64,000 nt of DNA from Obesumbacterium proteus. Its GTDB lineage: Bacteria; Pseudomonadota; Gammaproteobacteria; Enterobacterales; Enterobacteriaceae. This document shows positions 27,201 to 35,144 of the stretch, one piece after another. Position 1 is the first letter of the stretch, and each line of letters opens with the position of its first letter. The position numbers and the translations under genes are program-made. Below the pieces are notes generated by a model. It worked only from the letters and a program-made list of their open reading frames with translations, made no database searches and had not been told where the DNA came from. The stretch spans positions 3,472,001 to 3,536,000 of the forward strand of contig NZ_CP014608.1 in NCBI RefSeq assembly GCF_001586165.1. Reading direction: 5' to 3'.

Positions 27201-27819
27201 TGGCTTTGGTGGACTCGATCATGTCTTGAGCCTGACCGAAAACATTAACGTGTTGGTGCTGGATACCCAGTGCTATTCCAATACCGGCGGTCAGCAATCC
27301 AAGGCTACACCATTGGGCGCGGTGACGAAGTTTGGCGAACACGGCAAACGTAAAGCACGCAAAGATTTGGGCGTCAGCATGATGATGTATGGTCATGTAT
27401 ACGTTGCACAAATCTCCTTGGGTGCGCAGCTTAACCAAACGGTGAAAGCCATTCAGGAAGCTGAGGCTTATCCGGGGCCATCCCTGATCATTGCATACAG
27501 TCCATGTGAAGAGCACGGCTACGATCTGGCCTACAGCCATGAGCAAATGAAACAGCTCACCGCCACCGGATTCTGGCCGCTCTATCGCTTTGATCCACGT
27601 CGCAGTGATGAAGGCAAACTGCCGTTGGCGCTGGACTCTCGTCCGCCGTCCATCGATCTGGCCGATACCTTGCTCAAGGAACAGCGTTTCCGCCGCTTGA
27701 ATACGCAAGAACCCGAAGTCGCTCAGCAGTTGTATCGTGATGCTGCTGCCGATCTGAAAAAGCGCTTTGAGTTCTTAAGTCAAATGGCAGGTAAACCTAT
27801 TACCGATAGCGACGAATAA
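24286..27819 (+). CDS. nifJ: Pyruvate:flavodoxin/ferredoxin oxidoreductase
   Basis: 1177-residue single-chain pyruvate:ferredoxin (flavodoxin) oxidoreductase, E. coli YdbK. It decarboxylates pyruvate to acetyl-CoA, CO2 and low-potential electrons. The N-terminal domain carries the YPITPSSTMAE pyruvate/TPP loop. Two ferredoxin-type [4Fe-4S] motifs follow (CTQCNHCVAACP from about 689, CTGCNLCVEVCP from about 745). A CSGCGE proximal cluster region and the C-terminal TPP pyrophosphate motif (GGDGWAYDIGFGGLDHV, then CYSNTGGQQSK) complete it. Next downstream on the same strand is aegA, another iron-sulfur redox enzyme. Confidence 0.96.
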   Translation: MITTDGNNAVASVAFRASEVIAIYPITPSSTMAEQADSWSGDGRRNIWGDIPRVVEMQSEGGAIATVHGALQTGALATSFTSSQGLLLMIPNLYKVAGQLIPFVLHVAARTVATHALSIFGDHSDVMAVRQTGCAMLCANSVQEAQDFALISHIATLNSRVPFIHFFDGFRTSHEINKIVPLSDDTIKSLMPQDAIDAHRARASTPDHPVIRGTSANPDTYFQSREATNPYYQETYQHVANAMQAFGDVTGRHYQPFEYYGHPEAERVVILMGSAIGTCEEVVDTLLSRDEKVGVLKVRLFRPFSAEHLLKVLPSTATRIAVLDRTKEPGALAEPLYLDVMTALAESFSRGERNTLPRVIGGRYGLSSKEFGPDCALAVFNELKLDNPRPRFTVGIFDDVTGLSLPLSDELLPQRTRLEALFYGLGSDGTVSATKNNIKIIGNSTPLYAQGYFVYDSKKAGGLTVSHLRVSDNPINSAYLISQADFIGCHQWQFIEKYQMVERLKPGGVFLINTPYSADEIWHNLPKDVQGLLHQRQAKVYIINAAKIARECKLGARINTVMQMAFFHLTNVLPSDDALKLLQDAITRSYSSKGNEIVERNWQALAVSRTALTAVPLQPIDDTSAMRPPVVSDEAPDFVKTVTAAMLAGLGDALPVSAFPPDGTWPTGTTRWEKRNIAEEIPIWEAPLCTQCNHCVAACPHSAIRAKVVAPDEMENAPESLNSLDVKARDMRGQKYVLQVTPEDCTGCNLCVEVCPAKDRQNPEIKAINMKPRLEHLAEEKANFDFFLELPEIERSKIERIDIRTSQLISPLFEYSGACSGCGETPYIKLLTQLYGDRLLIANATGCSSIYGGNLPTTPYTTNADGRGPAWANSLFEDNAEFGLGFRLTIDQHRQRVNRLLDSLAEQLPPELLNELHQPDLPIEERRIQVEKLRTELQKIDSVDARQLITDADYLVDKSVWLIGGDGWAYDIGFGGLDHVLSLTENINVLVLDTQCYSNTGGQQSKATPLGAVTKFGEHGKRKARKDLGVSMMMYGHVYVAQISLGAQLNQTVKAIQEAEAYPGPSLIIAYSPCEEHGYDLAYSHEQMKQLTATGFWPLYRFDPRRSDEGKLPLALDSRPPSIDLADTLLKEQRFRRLNTQEPEVAQQLYRDAAADLKKRFEFLSQMAGKPITDSDE

Positions 27820-27841
27820 ATACTCATTAGCGATTAAACTT

Positions 27842-27873
27842 AAAAGCGATGTCATTTTGGCATCGCTTTTTTA
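27842..27873 (+). terminator. Terminator of nifJ
   Basis: 10-bp stem AAAAGCGATG/CATCGCTTTT with a 9-base loop and T-run. Confidence 0.85.
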
Positions 27874-28002
27874 TTACCTGTATGAAGGTGAATAAATAAG
27901 CCAGCGCCAAATTTGCTAATATTCTTATTTACTATTTCAAGGCTGAAAGGTTTCAGTCTGAAATAATTAATTATCTGTTTTGATTATCAATAACTACACA
28001 CC

Positions 28003-28024
28003 AAATGACATTCGTGTGTCATTT
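28003..28024. promoter_or_regulatory. Inverted repeat upstream of aegA
   Basis: 8-bp perfect inverted repeat AAATGACA/TGTCATTT with a 6-base spacer, 230 bases before aegA. The 434-base gap between nifJ and aegA is otherwise AT-rich and shows nothing else clear. It could be an operator or an attenuating hairpin; no regulator consensus was matched. Confidence 0.35.
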
Positions 28025-28253
28025 TGATATCGCGACGAAACAAATCCAAAATCTATTACGATTGAAAATTGATTCAGCGCATCTTCGCTTTGTTATTGCT
28101 GTTCTTTTGAGCAATAACCATAGGGTAAATGTGATACGTTGCACAATTGGCTAATTCCTTAGCCTTCAATAAGTCATTTTCCCTAATCTTTGCATGCTAT
28201 GTGCATCACCGGAACAAAACTAATAATTTTAACCGGACGTGGGTGAGGTCGTT

Positions 28254-30305
28254 ATGAATCGATTTGTTATTGCTGATGCTAAAAACTGCATCGGTTGCCG
28301 GGCCTGTGAAGTTGCCTGTGTGATGGCACATAATCACGGCGAACATGTGCTAACCCCTGCACAATTCCAGCCAAGAATTCACGTGCTCAAACTTGAGCAC
28401 AAGCACACGGCGGTGTTATGCCGTCACTGTGAAGATGCACCTTGCGCCAACGTGTGCCCTAACCACGCGATCGAAAAACGCGACAACAGCATCCAAGTCA
28501 TTCAAGAGAAATGTATTGGCTGTAAAACCTGCGTTGTGGCCTGTCCCTTTGGCGCGATGGAAGTCATTACCCAGCCCGCGCCCACAGAAACATTACCTGA
28601 CGGTGTTATCGCTAACGCCCACAAATGTGATCTGTGCGCAGGCGTCGCCGATTCCCCATCCTGTGTGGCCAGTTGCCCAAGCAATGCATTAAAACTGATC
28701 GACGATGAAACGCTGAATAACCTGCGTCGCCAGCGTCAGCTGCGCGCAATGATGAACGATGACTCAGGATTGCTCTTTGATGGCAGCGCCAGCAAAGTCC
28801 TTCAATCCGCAGCGCCAATTGTGATGCCTAATCGCTCAGCGAAACCGAGCAAAGTACCGCAGATGCTCAACACCCCTGCGCGTCATGATCCGGTGAAAAA
28901 ACCGATTGCGATACGCAAGGCAACGTTCGTTGAAATCTACCCTACCTTTAGTGAAGAAGAAGCCAGCGGGCAAGCAAGCCGTTGTCTGTCATGCGGAAGC
29001 CACAGCGTGTGTGAATGGACATGCCCACTACACAACCGCATACCGCATTGGGTAAAACTGGTTAAAGAAGGCCGTATTTTGGAAGCCGTTGAGCTTTCGC
29101 ATCAAACAAACTGTCTGCCAGAAGTGACCGGACGAGTTTGTCCGCAGGATCGTCTGTGTGAAGGTTCTTGCACGCTGGGTAAAGAGTTCGGTGCCGTTAC
29201 CGTAGGCAACATCGAACGTTTTATATCGGATAAAGCGTTTGAAATGGGGTGGACGCCCGATCTTTCCTATGTGAAACCGGTAGATAAACGCGTTGCGATC
29301 GTCGGTGCAGGCCCGGCGGGATTAGGCTGTGCGGATATTCTGGCACGCAACGGGATTAAAGCCGTCGTTTATGACCGTCATCCTGAAATTGGCGGGCTGC
29401 TGACCTTTGGTATTCCTTCGTTCAAACTGGATAAATCGATTTTGGCACATCGTCGTGAAATATTTACGGCCATGGGCATTGAGTTTCAATTAAACACCGA
29501 AATCGGCCGCGACATTACGCTCAGTGAATTACTTGAGAGTTACGATGCGGTATTTGTCGGTGCAGGCACCTACCAATCAATGAAAGCCGGTTTGGAAAAC
29601 GAAGACGCTGAAGGCGTATACGATGCCCTACCTTTCTTGATTGCAAATACCAAGCAGGTTATGGGATTACCGGAGCTCCCAGAAGAACCCTACATTAATA
29701 TGGCAAACAAGCGCGTTGTCGTGCTGGGCGGCGGTGATACGGCCATGGACTGCGTGCGCACCTCCATTCGCCACGGTGCAGAAACGGTAACCTGCGCCTA
29801 TCGTCGTGATGAAGCCAATATGCCAGGCTCGAAGAAAGAGGTTAAAAATGCTCGTGAAGAAGGCGTTGAATTCGAATTTAACGTGCAGCCGCTGAGCATT
29901 GAAATCAATGATGATGGCTGCGTGACCGGCATTCGCATGCTAAGAACCGTGATGGGTGAACCTGATGCCGCAGGACGCCGTCGACCTAAACCGGTTCCGG
30001 GCTCCGAGTTCGTTATGCCCGCCGATGCCGTGGTTATCGCCTTTGGTTTTAACCCACATAAAATGCCTTGGCTCGAAGCAGAAAATGTAAAACTGGATCA
30101 ATGGGGCCGAATTGTTGCTAGCGTCGAGACGGCGATTCCTTATCAAACCAGCAATAAAAAAATATTTGCTGGTGGTGATGCCGTGCGCGGTGCAGACCTA
30201 GTTGTAACAGCCATTGCCGAGGGGAGACATGCTGCTGATGGCATTATGACGTATCTGAACGTTCCCGTTCAGCGCCCTGTTATCACTCCAGAGAATGCAG
30301 CTTAA
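28254..30305 (+). CDS. aegA: AegA-like iron-sulfur oxidoreductase
   Basis: 683-residue fusion. The N-terminal ferredoxin domain with several [4Fe-4S] motifs begins CIGCRACEVAC at residue 12 (also CRHCEDAPCANVCP, CIGCKTCVVACP, CDLC). A GltD-like flavoprotein half follows: CLSCGSHSVCEWTCP cluster, FAD site VAIVGAGPAGLGC at about 347, and NAD(P) site VVVLGGGDTAMDC at about 487. E. coli AegA (659) is required for formate-dependent anaerobic use of urate. The ATG at 28254 follows GAGG by 5 bases; a GTG 15 bases earlier is less likely. The pairing with nifJ suggests an anaerobic electron-transfer role. Confidence 0.92.
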   Translation: MNRFVIADAKNCIGCRACEVACVMAHNHGEHVLTPAQFQPRIHVLKLEHKHTAVLCRHCEDAPCANVCPNHAIEKRDNSIQVIQEKCIGCKTCVVACPFGAMEVITQPAPTETLPDGVIANAHKCDLCAGVADSPSCVASCPSNALKLIDDETLNNLRRQRQLRAMMNDDSGLLFDGSASKVLQSAAPIVMPNRSAKPSKVPQMLNTPARHDPVKKPIAIRKATFVEIYPTFSEEEASGQASRCLSCGSHSVCEWTCPLHNRIPHWVKLVKEGRILEAVELSHQTNCLPEVTGRVCPQDRLCEGSCTLGKEFGAVTVGNIERFISDKAFEMGWTPDLSYVKPVDKRVAIVGAGPAGLGCADILARNGIKAVVYDRHPEIGGLLTFGIPSFKLDKSILAHRREIFTAMGIEFQLNTEIGRDITLSELLESYDAVFVGAGTYQSMKAGLENEDAEGVYDALPFLIANTKQVMGLPELPEEPYINMANKRVVVLGGGDTAMDCVRTSIRHGAETVTCAYRRDEANMPGSKKEVKNAREEGVEFEFNVQPLSIEINDDGCVTGIRMLRTVMGEPDAAGRRRPKPVPGSEFVMPADAVVIAFGFNPHKMPWLEAENVKLDQWGRIVASVETAIPYQTSNKKIFAGGDAVRGADLVVTAIAEGRHAADGIMTYLNVPVQRPVITPENAA

Positions 30306-30654
30306 ACATACATTCTAATTATAAATAAAAGCAGACTTCGGTCTGCTTTTTTATTGCCAAAAGAGAAAATAAAGTGTGACCTACAATACAAAATAAGAAG
30401 CTAGTTATTTGCAATTGAATATAAAGCCTCATTGAATTAACTGAAAATAACCCACTAATTAATCACCATTGAAATATTCATTAACTCAATCAAGGTAACT
30501 GATGACATTTTTATTATTAATTATAGTCATCTTATTACAAATTACATTTACAGATAAATGGAACTTAATCGTTAGCATCTAATGGCTGTAATGATTAATT
30601 AAAACCTATGATTAAGTGTTTTATATTCACACGAAAAATAACAAGGATTTTATC
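30306..30654. other. Intergenic region upstream of the porin gene
   Basis: AT-rich stretch of about 350 bases. It holds the aegA terminator at its start and a hairpin GATGAC/GTCATC at 30501-30531. In E. coli the sRNA MicC is encoded between ompN and ydbK; no MicC-like sequence or its GC-rich terminator was found here. Confidence 0.5.
30327..30353 (+). terminator. Terminator of aegA
   Basis: 10-bp stem AAAAGCAGAC/GTCTGCTTTT capped by a TTCG tetraloop, then Ts. Confidence 0.9.
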
Positions 30655-31797
30655 ATGAAAAGAAAAGTATTGGCGATGGTTATTCCCGCTCTGTTGGCAG
30701 CAGGCGCAGCTCACTCAGCAGAAGTTTATAATAAAGACGGCAACAAATTAGATTTGTACGGCAAAGTTGATGGCCTGCACTATTTCTCTGACGATTCGAG
30801 CAAAGATGGCGACCAATCCTACGTGCGTGTTGGCTTCAAGGGCGAAACTCAGATTACAGACCAACTGACCGGTTACGGCCAGTGGGAATATAACGTTCAG
30901 GTGAATAATACTGAAGGTAATGGCAGCGACGGCAACTTCACCCGTTTGGGCTTTGCAGGTCTGAAATTCGGTGACTATGGTTCATTCGACTACGGCCGTA
31001 ACTATGGCGTGCTGTACGACGTTGAAGGCTGGACCGATATGCTGCCAGAGTTCGGGGGCGACTCGTATACTCAGGCGGATAACTTCATGACCGGTCGTGC
31101 AAACGGCGTTGCAACTTACCGTAATACTGGTTTCTTTGGTTTAGTTGATGGCCTAAACGTTGCTGTACAGTATCAAGGTAAAAACGACGGCACCAATAAT
31201 GACAATGAAAAACTAAGCAATAATCCACGTGACGTTCAGCATCAGAACGGTGACGGTTATGGCTTATCGACTACCTATGACTTTGGCATGGGTATTAGCG
31301 CAGGTGCAAGCTATGCATCTTCTGACCGTACGGACCAACAAAGCAATTTGTCCACCGCTCGCGGTGACAAAGCTGATGCATGGACTGTCGGTCTGAAATA
31401 TGATGCGAACAACGTCTATTTAGCGACGATGTATGCTGAAACTAACAACATGACGCCATATGGCAATGGCGATAGCAATCAGATTGCAAATAAAACGCAA
31501 AACTTTGAAGTCACGGCACAATACCAGTTCGATTTTGGTCTGCGTCCGGAAGTTTCCTACCTGCAGTCTAAAGGCAAAGATCTTTACACCGCCAACACGC
31601 AGTCTGCGGCAAACAGCATTGGCGACAAAGATCTGGTTAAATACGTTTCTGTAGGTACAACCTATTACTTCAACAAAAATATGTCTACCTATGTTGATTA
31701 TAAAATCAACCTGTTGGACAACGATGATAGCTTCTACAAAGAAAATGGTATTTCTACCGATGACGTCGTTGCTGTTGGCCTCGTCTATCAGTTCTAA
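30655..31797 (+). CDS. ompN: General porin OmpN-like (OmpC/OmpF family)
   Basis: 380-residue trimeric 16-strand outer-membrane porin. The 21-residue signal peptide (MKRKVLAMVIPALLAAGAAHS, cut before AEVYNKDGN) is followed by the classic DLYGKVDGLHYFSDD and FGDYGSFDYGRNYGV blocks. The constriction-loop L3 segment is EFGGDSYTQADNFMTGRANG. The C-terminal phenylalanine (GLVYQF) is the BAM signal. Sequence and position next to nifJ favour OmpN over OmpC or OmpF. The ATG at 30655 has AAGGA 7 bases upstream. An additional family porin cannot be excluded. Confidence 0.88.
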   Translation: MKRKVLAMVIPALLAAGAAHSAEVYNKDGNKLDLYGKVDGLHYFSDDSSKDGDQSYVRVGFKGETQITDQLTGYGQWEYNVQVNNTEGNGSDGNFTRLGFAGLKFGDYGSFDYGRNYGVLYDVEGWTDMLPEFGGDSYTQADNFMTGRANGVATYRNTGFFGLVDGLNVAVQYQGKNDGTNNDNEKLSNNPRDVQHQNGDGYGLSTTYDFGMGISAGASYASSDRTDQQSNLSTARGDKADAWTVGLKYDANNVYLATMYAETNNMTPYGNGDSNQIANKTQNFEVTAQYQFDFGLRPEVSYLQSKGKDLYTANTQSAANSIGDKDLVKYVSVGTTYYFNKNMSTYVDYKINLLDNDDSFYKENGISTDDVVAVGLVYQF

Positions 31798-31819
31798 TCT
31801 TTTTTACGTTTTATAATTC

Positions 31820-31845
31820 AAGCCACCTTCGGGTGGCTTTTTCTT
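31820..31845 (+). terminator. Terminator of ompN
   Basis: 8-bp stem AAGCCACC/GGTGGCTT with a TTCG loop and T-run. Confidence 0.9.
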
Positions 31846-32061
31846 TTCTCTTGGTTATTAACAAAAAAATCGTATGTATTCCAGATTTAAAAATACAATA
31901 TTTGTATTTATTTCATAAATGAAACCAATCCATACATAAGGCTACACTTAATGGATTTTATTCATAGTCGATAAGCGCGACAATGCGAACATCAAATATG
32001 GAAATTATCGATACCGCAATGGATGCCTTACCCATATTTTAATCTCATCATAAGGCATTAT

Positions 32062-32343
32062 ATGAAAAAGCTAATTTTATCCGTACTATTCGCTACAGTG
32101 ACCGCCAGTACCGCCTTCGCTGCCGACATGCAGATCCCATGGGCGGACAACAGCGGCGGTACAGAAAGCACGCATATCGCAGCCCAGAATCAAGATTTAA
32201 ACTATCAACATCAAAACGTTACGAAAACCATGGAAGGCACTTGGGCAGATAACAGCGGAAGCATTTCTCAAGACGAGCAGTCTCTAACCAGCCATAAACC
32301 GGCCGTGGTTGCCGACCCTTCTTTGATGCCACATCAAGGCTAA
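32062..32343 (+). CDS. Small secreted protein with repeated WADNSG motif
   Basis: 93 residues, not recognised. A clear Sec signal peptide (MKKLILSVLFATVTASTAFA, cleaved before ADMQ) is followed by about 73 hydrophilic residues with no cysteine. The mature part holds two copies of WADNSG (IPWADNSGGTES and GTWADNSGSISQ), suggesting a duplicated short unit. AAGG precedes the ATG by 6 bases. It has its own terminator, so it is a monocistronic gene. Likely periplasmic or extracellular. Function unknown. Confidence 0.7.
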   Translation: MKKLILSVLFATVTASTAFAADMQIPWADNSGGTESTHIAAQNQDLNYQHQNVTKTMEGTWADNSGSISQDEQSLTSHKPAVVADPSLMPHQG

Positions 32344-32350
32344 TGTTATG

Positions 32351-32382
32351 CCGCAGCATATATTTGCTGCGGTTTTCTTTTT
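32351..32382 (+). terminator. Terminator
   Basis: 8-bp stem CCGCAGCA/TGCTGCGG followed by TTTTCTTTTTTT. Confidence 0.85.
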
Positions 32383-32555
32383 TTGTACTGCCACCCCGCC
32401 TGCTAACATTCGAACTCAGAATTGATATCTTTTCGAAAACATATCGTTTCCTCATCTAAATAAAAAACATCATCAATGATAATGTGAATATAATAATTGA
32501 ATGAATCCATTTGATTGTATATATTTAAAGACATATATCTAGATGAGAAAATGAA

Positions 32556-32972
32556 ATGTACGAAGATAACGAAAAGAAACTTTATGTTATTCTTAATCGA
32601 AATCATGAAATCAGCACGTTGATGAATGCGGCCTGCCATCTTAGCTCTGGAATTACAGACTGCGCCGAAGGAAATATGTTTGATGAATATAAAAATGCCA
32701 GCAGTGGATTAAAAGCCAACTTAAGCCATTACCCTGTCGTTGTCTTGCAGGCTAAAAACAGCAGTCAACTCGCCACGGCGACTCAGAAAGCGAATGAAGC
32801 GGATATTACTTATAATTTCTTTACAAGTACAATGCTTTCCCATTCTGCTGAACAGCAGATTTCAGACACGCTAAATACTGAACTTGATAAGCTAGATTTT
32901 ATTGCGATTGCATTATTTGGTGATACTGAAGCACTAAAACCGATTACCAAGAAATTTTCAGTTTATAAATAG
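32556..32972 (+). CDS. DUF2000 family protein
   Basis: 138 residues, soluble, no signal peptide. The layout (KLYVILNRNHEISTLMNAAC near the start, a central YPVVVLQAKNSSQLATATQKA, a late IAIALFGDTEALKPITKKFS) fits DUF2000, a small family with a peptidyl-tRNA hydrolase-like fold and no known activity. This is a family-level call from memory of the pattern. The upstream sequence is very AT-rich and the ribosome-binding site is weak (GAGAAAATGAA). It shares a bidirectional terminator with the operon converging from the right. Confidence 0.6.
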   Translation: MYEDNEKKLYVILNRNHEISTLMNAACHLSSGITDCAEGNMFDEYKNASSGLKANLSHYPVVVLQAKNSSQLATATQKANEADITYNFFTSTMLSHSAEQQISDTLNTELDKLDFIAIALFGDTEALKPITKKFSVYK

Positions 32973-32985
32973 AATTTCAAATATA

Positions 32986-33015
32986 AAAAGGCCTGCAAGT
33001 TTGCAGGCCTTTTTA
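32986..33015 (+). terminator. Bidirectional terminator
   Basis: 13-bp near-perfect stem AAAAGGCCTGCAA/TTGCAGGCCTTTT with A- and T-runs on the two sides. It serves the DUF2000 gene on plus and the ridA-like gene on minus. Confidence 0.88.
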
Positions 33016-33028
33016 TGCTAAATATGGG

Positions 33029-33403
33029 TTATTTTTTAATAACGGCCTGTACTTCGACCTCAACATCTAATCCCATCACAAGATCGCAGCTAATTGCCGA
33101 TCTCGCAGGGAAGCCTTGCTTGAAATAGGTGGCATAGACTTGGTTAAATTCTGCGAAGTGTTTCATGTCCGATAGCCAGACTGTCACTTTAACCACTGAA
33201 TCTAAATCAGAGCCGCAGTCGCTTAATGTTTTCGCGATGCTTTGCATAATGTTTTCAGTTTGTTCCGCAACGCTGCCATAAATCGGTTTACCTTCTGCAG
33301 ACATTGATACCTGTCCTGATAAGAACAGAAAGTCCCCTGCTTGTACGGCTTTAGCAAACGGAAAAGGCAATTCACTGGCAAAGCGATGAATATTTGTCGT
33401 CAT
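33029..33403 (-). CDS. RidA family (YjgF/YER057c/UK114) deaminase
   Basis: 124-residue RidA-family protein. These trimeric enzymes hydrolyse reactive enamine/imine intermediates (such as 2-aminoacrylate) to ketoacids and ammonia. Seen: FPFAKAVQAGDFLFLSGQ at the N-terminus, then VVKVTVWLSDMKHFAEFNQVY, and the substrate-binding arginine in FPARSAISCD. The ATG at 33403 with AAGGTG upstream is preferred over a GTG three codons earlier. It is the last gene of the operon, 27 bases after the PhzF-like gene. The partner substrate is unknown. Confidence 0.88.
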   Translation of the reverse strand: MTTNIHRFASELPFPFAKAVQAGDFLFLSGQVSMSAEGKPIYGSVAEQTENIMQSIAKTLSDCGSDLDSVVKVTVWLSDMKHFAEFNQVYATYFKQGFPARSAISCDLVMGLDVEVEVQAVIKK

Positions 33404-33430
33404 TGTTTTCACCTTAAGGCAAGTTAGAAA

Positions 33431-34231
33431 TTAAACGGTTATCGTCCCATGGAGATAAAGCACCGCTTGCCCGCTGATAATAACGCGAGGCTCTCCGTTG
33501 GCGTGGGTATGCAGTTGGCAACGTAACTGCCCTTTTCGTTTCCCGCCTTGTTGGGCGGTAAGAACACTCTTACCCATTTTTTCTGCCCAAATCGGAGCCA
33601 AACAAGTATGTGCAGAGCCGGTAACAGGATCTTCATTCACGCCAACGTTAGGGCCAAACCAACGAGAAACAAAATCAAACTCGTGGCCTGCCGCCGTAAC
33701 GACCACGCCGCGCACGGGATAGTTAGCTAGCAGAGAGAAATCTGGCTCAAGGTTTTCGATATCATCAGGCGAATCCACCAGCACAATGTAATCATCCGCC
33801 TTGTAAACTTCACGAATAGGCGCCGATAGATTGAGTGCCTGAGCCATTCCATCAGGAGTCGCGACCTGAATAGGCGACTTGGCAGGAAAATCCATTGCCA
33901 AAAAATCACCGTCGCGCGTCACACTCAACACACCGCTGCGCGTTGAAAAATTCAACACACGGCTTGTTTCCTGAAAATGATTGAACAGCACCCATGCTGT
34001 GGCTAGCGTGGCATGACCGCAGAGATCAACTTCAACCAGCGGAGTAAACCAGCGAAGCTCTATCATTTCATCTTTGCGCACAAAAAATGCGGTTTCAGAC
34101 AAGTTATTTTCAGTCGCAATCTGCTGCAACGTGTTGTCATCAAGCCATTCATCTAGCGGACATACCGCTGCGGGGTTACCGCCAAACGCACGCGCAGTAA
34201 AGGCATCTACCTGAAAGATTTCAATTTGCAT
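33431..34231 (-). CDS. PhzF family isomerase/epimerase
   Basis: 266-residue diaminopimelate-epimerase-fold protein of the PhzF family. Motifs: FQVDAFTARAFGGNPAAVCPLD at the N-terminus, NLSETAF with the catalytic glutamate (about 45), the ELRWFTPLVEVDLCGHATLAT block, and VNEDPVTGSAHTCLAPIW in the second half. PhzF proper isomerises a phenazine precursor; most homologues are of unknown substrate. Its start overlaps the stop of the upstream regulator by one base (TAATG), so expression is coupled. No phenazine genes are nearby. Confidence 0.9.
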   Translation of the reverse strand: MQIEIFQVDAFTARAFGGNPAAVCPLDEWLDDNTLQQIATENNLSETAFFVRKDEMIELRWFTPLVEVDLCGHATLATAWVLFNHFQETSRVLNFSTRSGVLSVTRDGDFLAMDFPAKSPIQVATPDGMAQALNLSAPIREVYKADDYIVLVDSPDDIENLEPDFSLLANYPVRGVVVTAAGHEFDFVSRWFGPNVGVNEDPVTGSAHTCLAPIWAEKMGKSVLTAQQGGKRKGQLRCQLHTHANGEPRVIISGQAVLYLHGTITV

Positions 34232-34992
34232 TATTTTTTCCTCGATGATGTCTGAGATTTGGCAACATTTTGGCTCTGTCTGATCTCTTCCAGATAGTTA
34301 TAGATCGTATAGCGAGTGACACCTAGCGCCTTCGCGGCCTTTTCCACTCCACCTTTCACGATAAATATGCCGCGATCCTGCATCTGACGTACAGCTTCAA
34401 GCTTAGCTTTCTTATTCATGGCACCGTTTTTCGTGCCGCTATGCTGCATAGCACCCTGAATAATTTCCGTCATCAGATATTCCATATCTGGTGGCTCTGA
34501 TGACTGACTTTCAGGCTGCGTGCCCGTCGCCAAAAGTTGGGCTAAACACGCCTGAGCTGCTTCAATGCCACTCACGTCCGAGTTAACACACAAACTAGCA
34601 AACGGATGTCCCTGAGCGTCACGGTAAACTACTGTCGCACTGCGCAGCTTTTTGCCAGAGCGAGTCAACGTCTCATACCCCCCCACCACAGAAGGTTCAT
34701 CGTTTGAAACGTCTTGGATTTCCTGCATCACGGCAGAAAATCCTCTGTCATTTTGCGGCCCAGCTAAAACAGAGCTACCTGTTTGATGCCCAGAAACATG
34801 TCCATTCGCAATTGCCAATATTGAGTTCTGAGGATTAGTCAGATCATGCAATACGACTTCGGTATTGCGCCCGACAACGCACCCCAGCATTTGCACTGCA
34901 CTGCGTAATACTTTAACAACTAATGTACGTTCACTGATGATGGCAGGATCAGTAACATCAGAAATACAAGGATCGTTTACCGAAGTCTTCAT
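34231..34992 (-). CDS. YheO/DauR-type PAS-like HTH regulator
   Basis: About 253-264 residues. The N-terminal YheO-like PAS domain (VGRNTEVVLHDLTNPQNSIL, ANGHVSGHQTGS) is followed by a C-terminal HTH_22 domain (KGGVEKAAKALGVTRYTIYN with YLEE). DauR, the best-studied relative, regulates D-arginine catabolism in Pseudomonas. Two starts are possible: ATG 34992 (given) or ATG 35025; neither has a convincing ribosome-binding site. First gene of a three-gene operon with the PhzF-like and RidA-like genes, so it probably regulates them in response to an amino acid or related metabolite (inference). Confidence 0.85.
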   Translation of the reverse strand: MKTSVNDPCISDVTDPAIISERTLVVKVLRSAVQMLGCVVGRNTEVVLHDLTNPQNSILAIANGHVSGHQTGSSVLAGPQNDRGFSAVMQEIQDVSNDEPSVVGGYETLTRSGKKLRSATVVYRDAQGHPFASLCVNSDVSGIEAAQACLAQLLATGTQPESQSSEPPDMEYLMTEIIQGAMQHSGTKNGAMNKKAKLEAVRQMQDRGIFIVKGGVEKAAKALGVTRYTIYNYLEEIRQSQNVAKSQTSSRKK

Positions 34993-35144
34993 AGAGGCTG
35001 AATACCAGATAGCGTCGAGGCGCATACAGAGAATGGAGGATACAATATCAACGAAAAATCATAATTTCAACATTATGTTGAAATTAGCCATAAAACCACC
35101 GATTAGGCTTTATGGCGTTTACGTTTAGATCGATGTAGGTAAAT

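Noticed and set aside
30306..30654. Expected MicC sRNA near ompN
   Set aside because: Neither the MicC seed nor its GC-rich terminator is present; only an AT-rich hairpin was found.
32403..32639. 78-codon minus-strand frame with a hydrophobic segment
   Set aside because: It overlaps the DUF2000 gene start and its hydrophobicity comes from AT-rich DNA; no ribosome-binding site.
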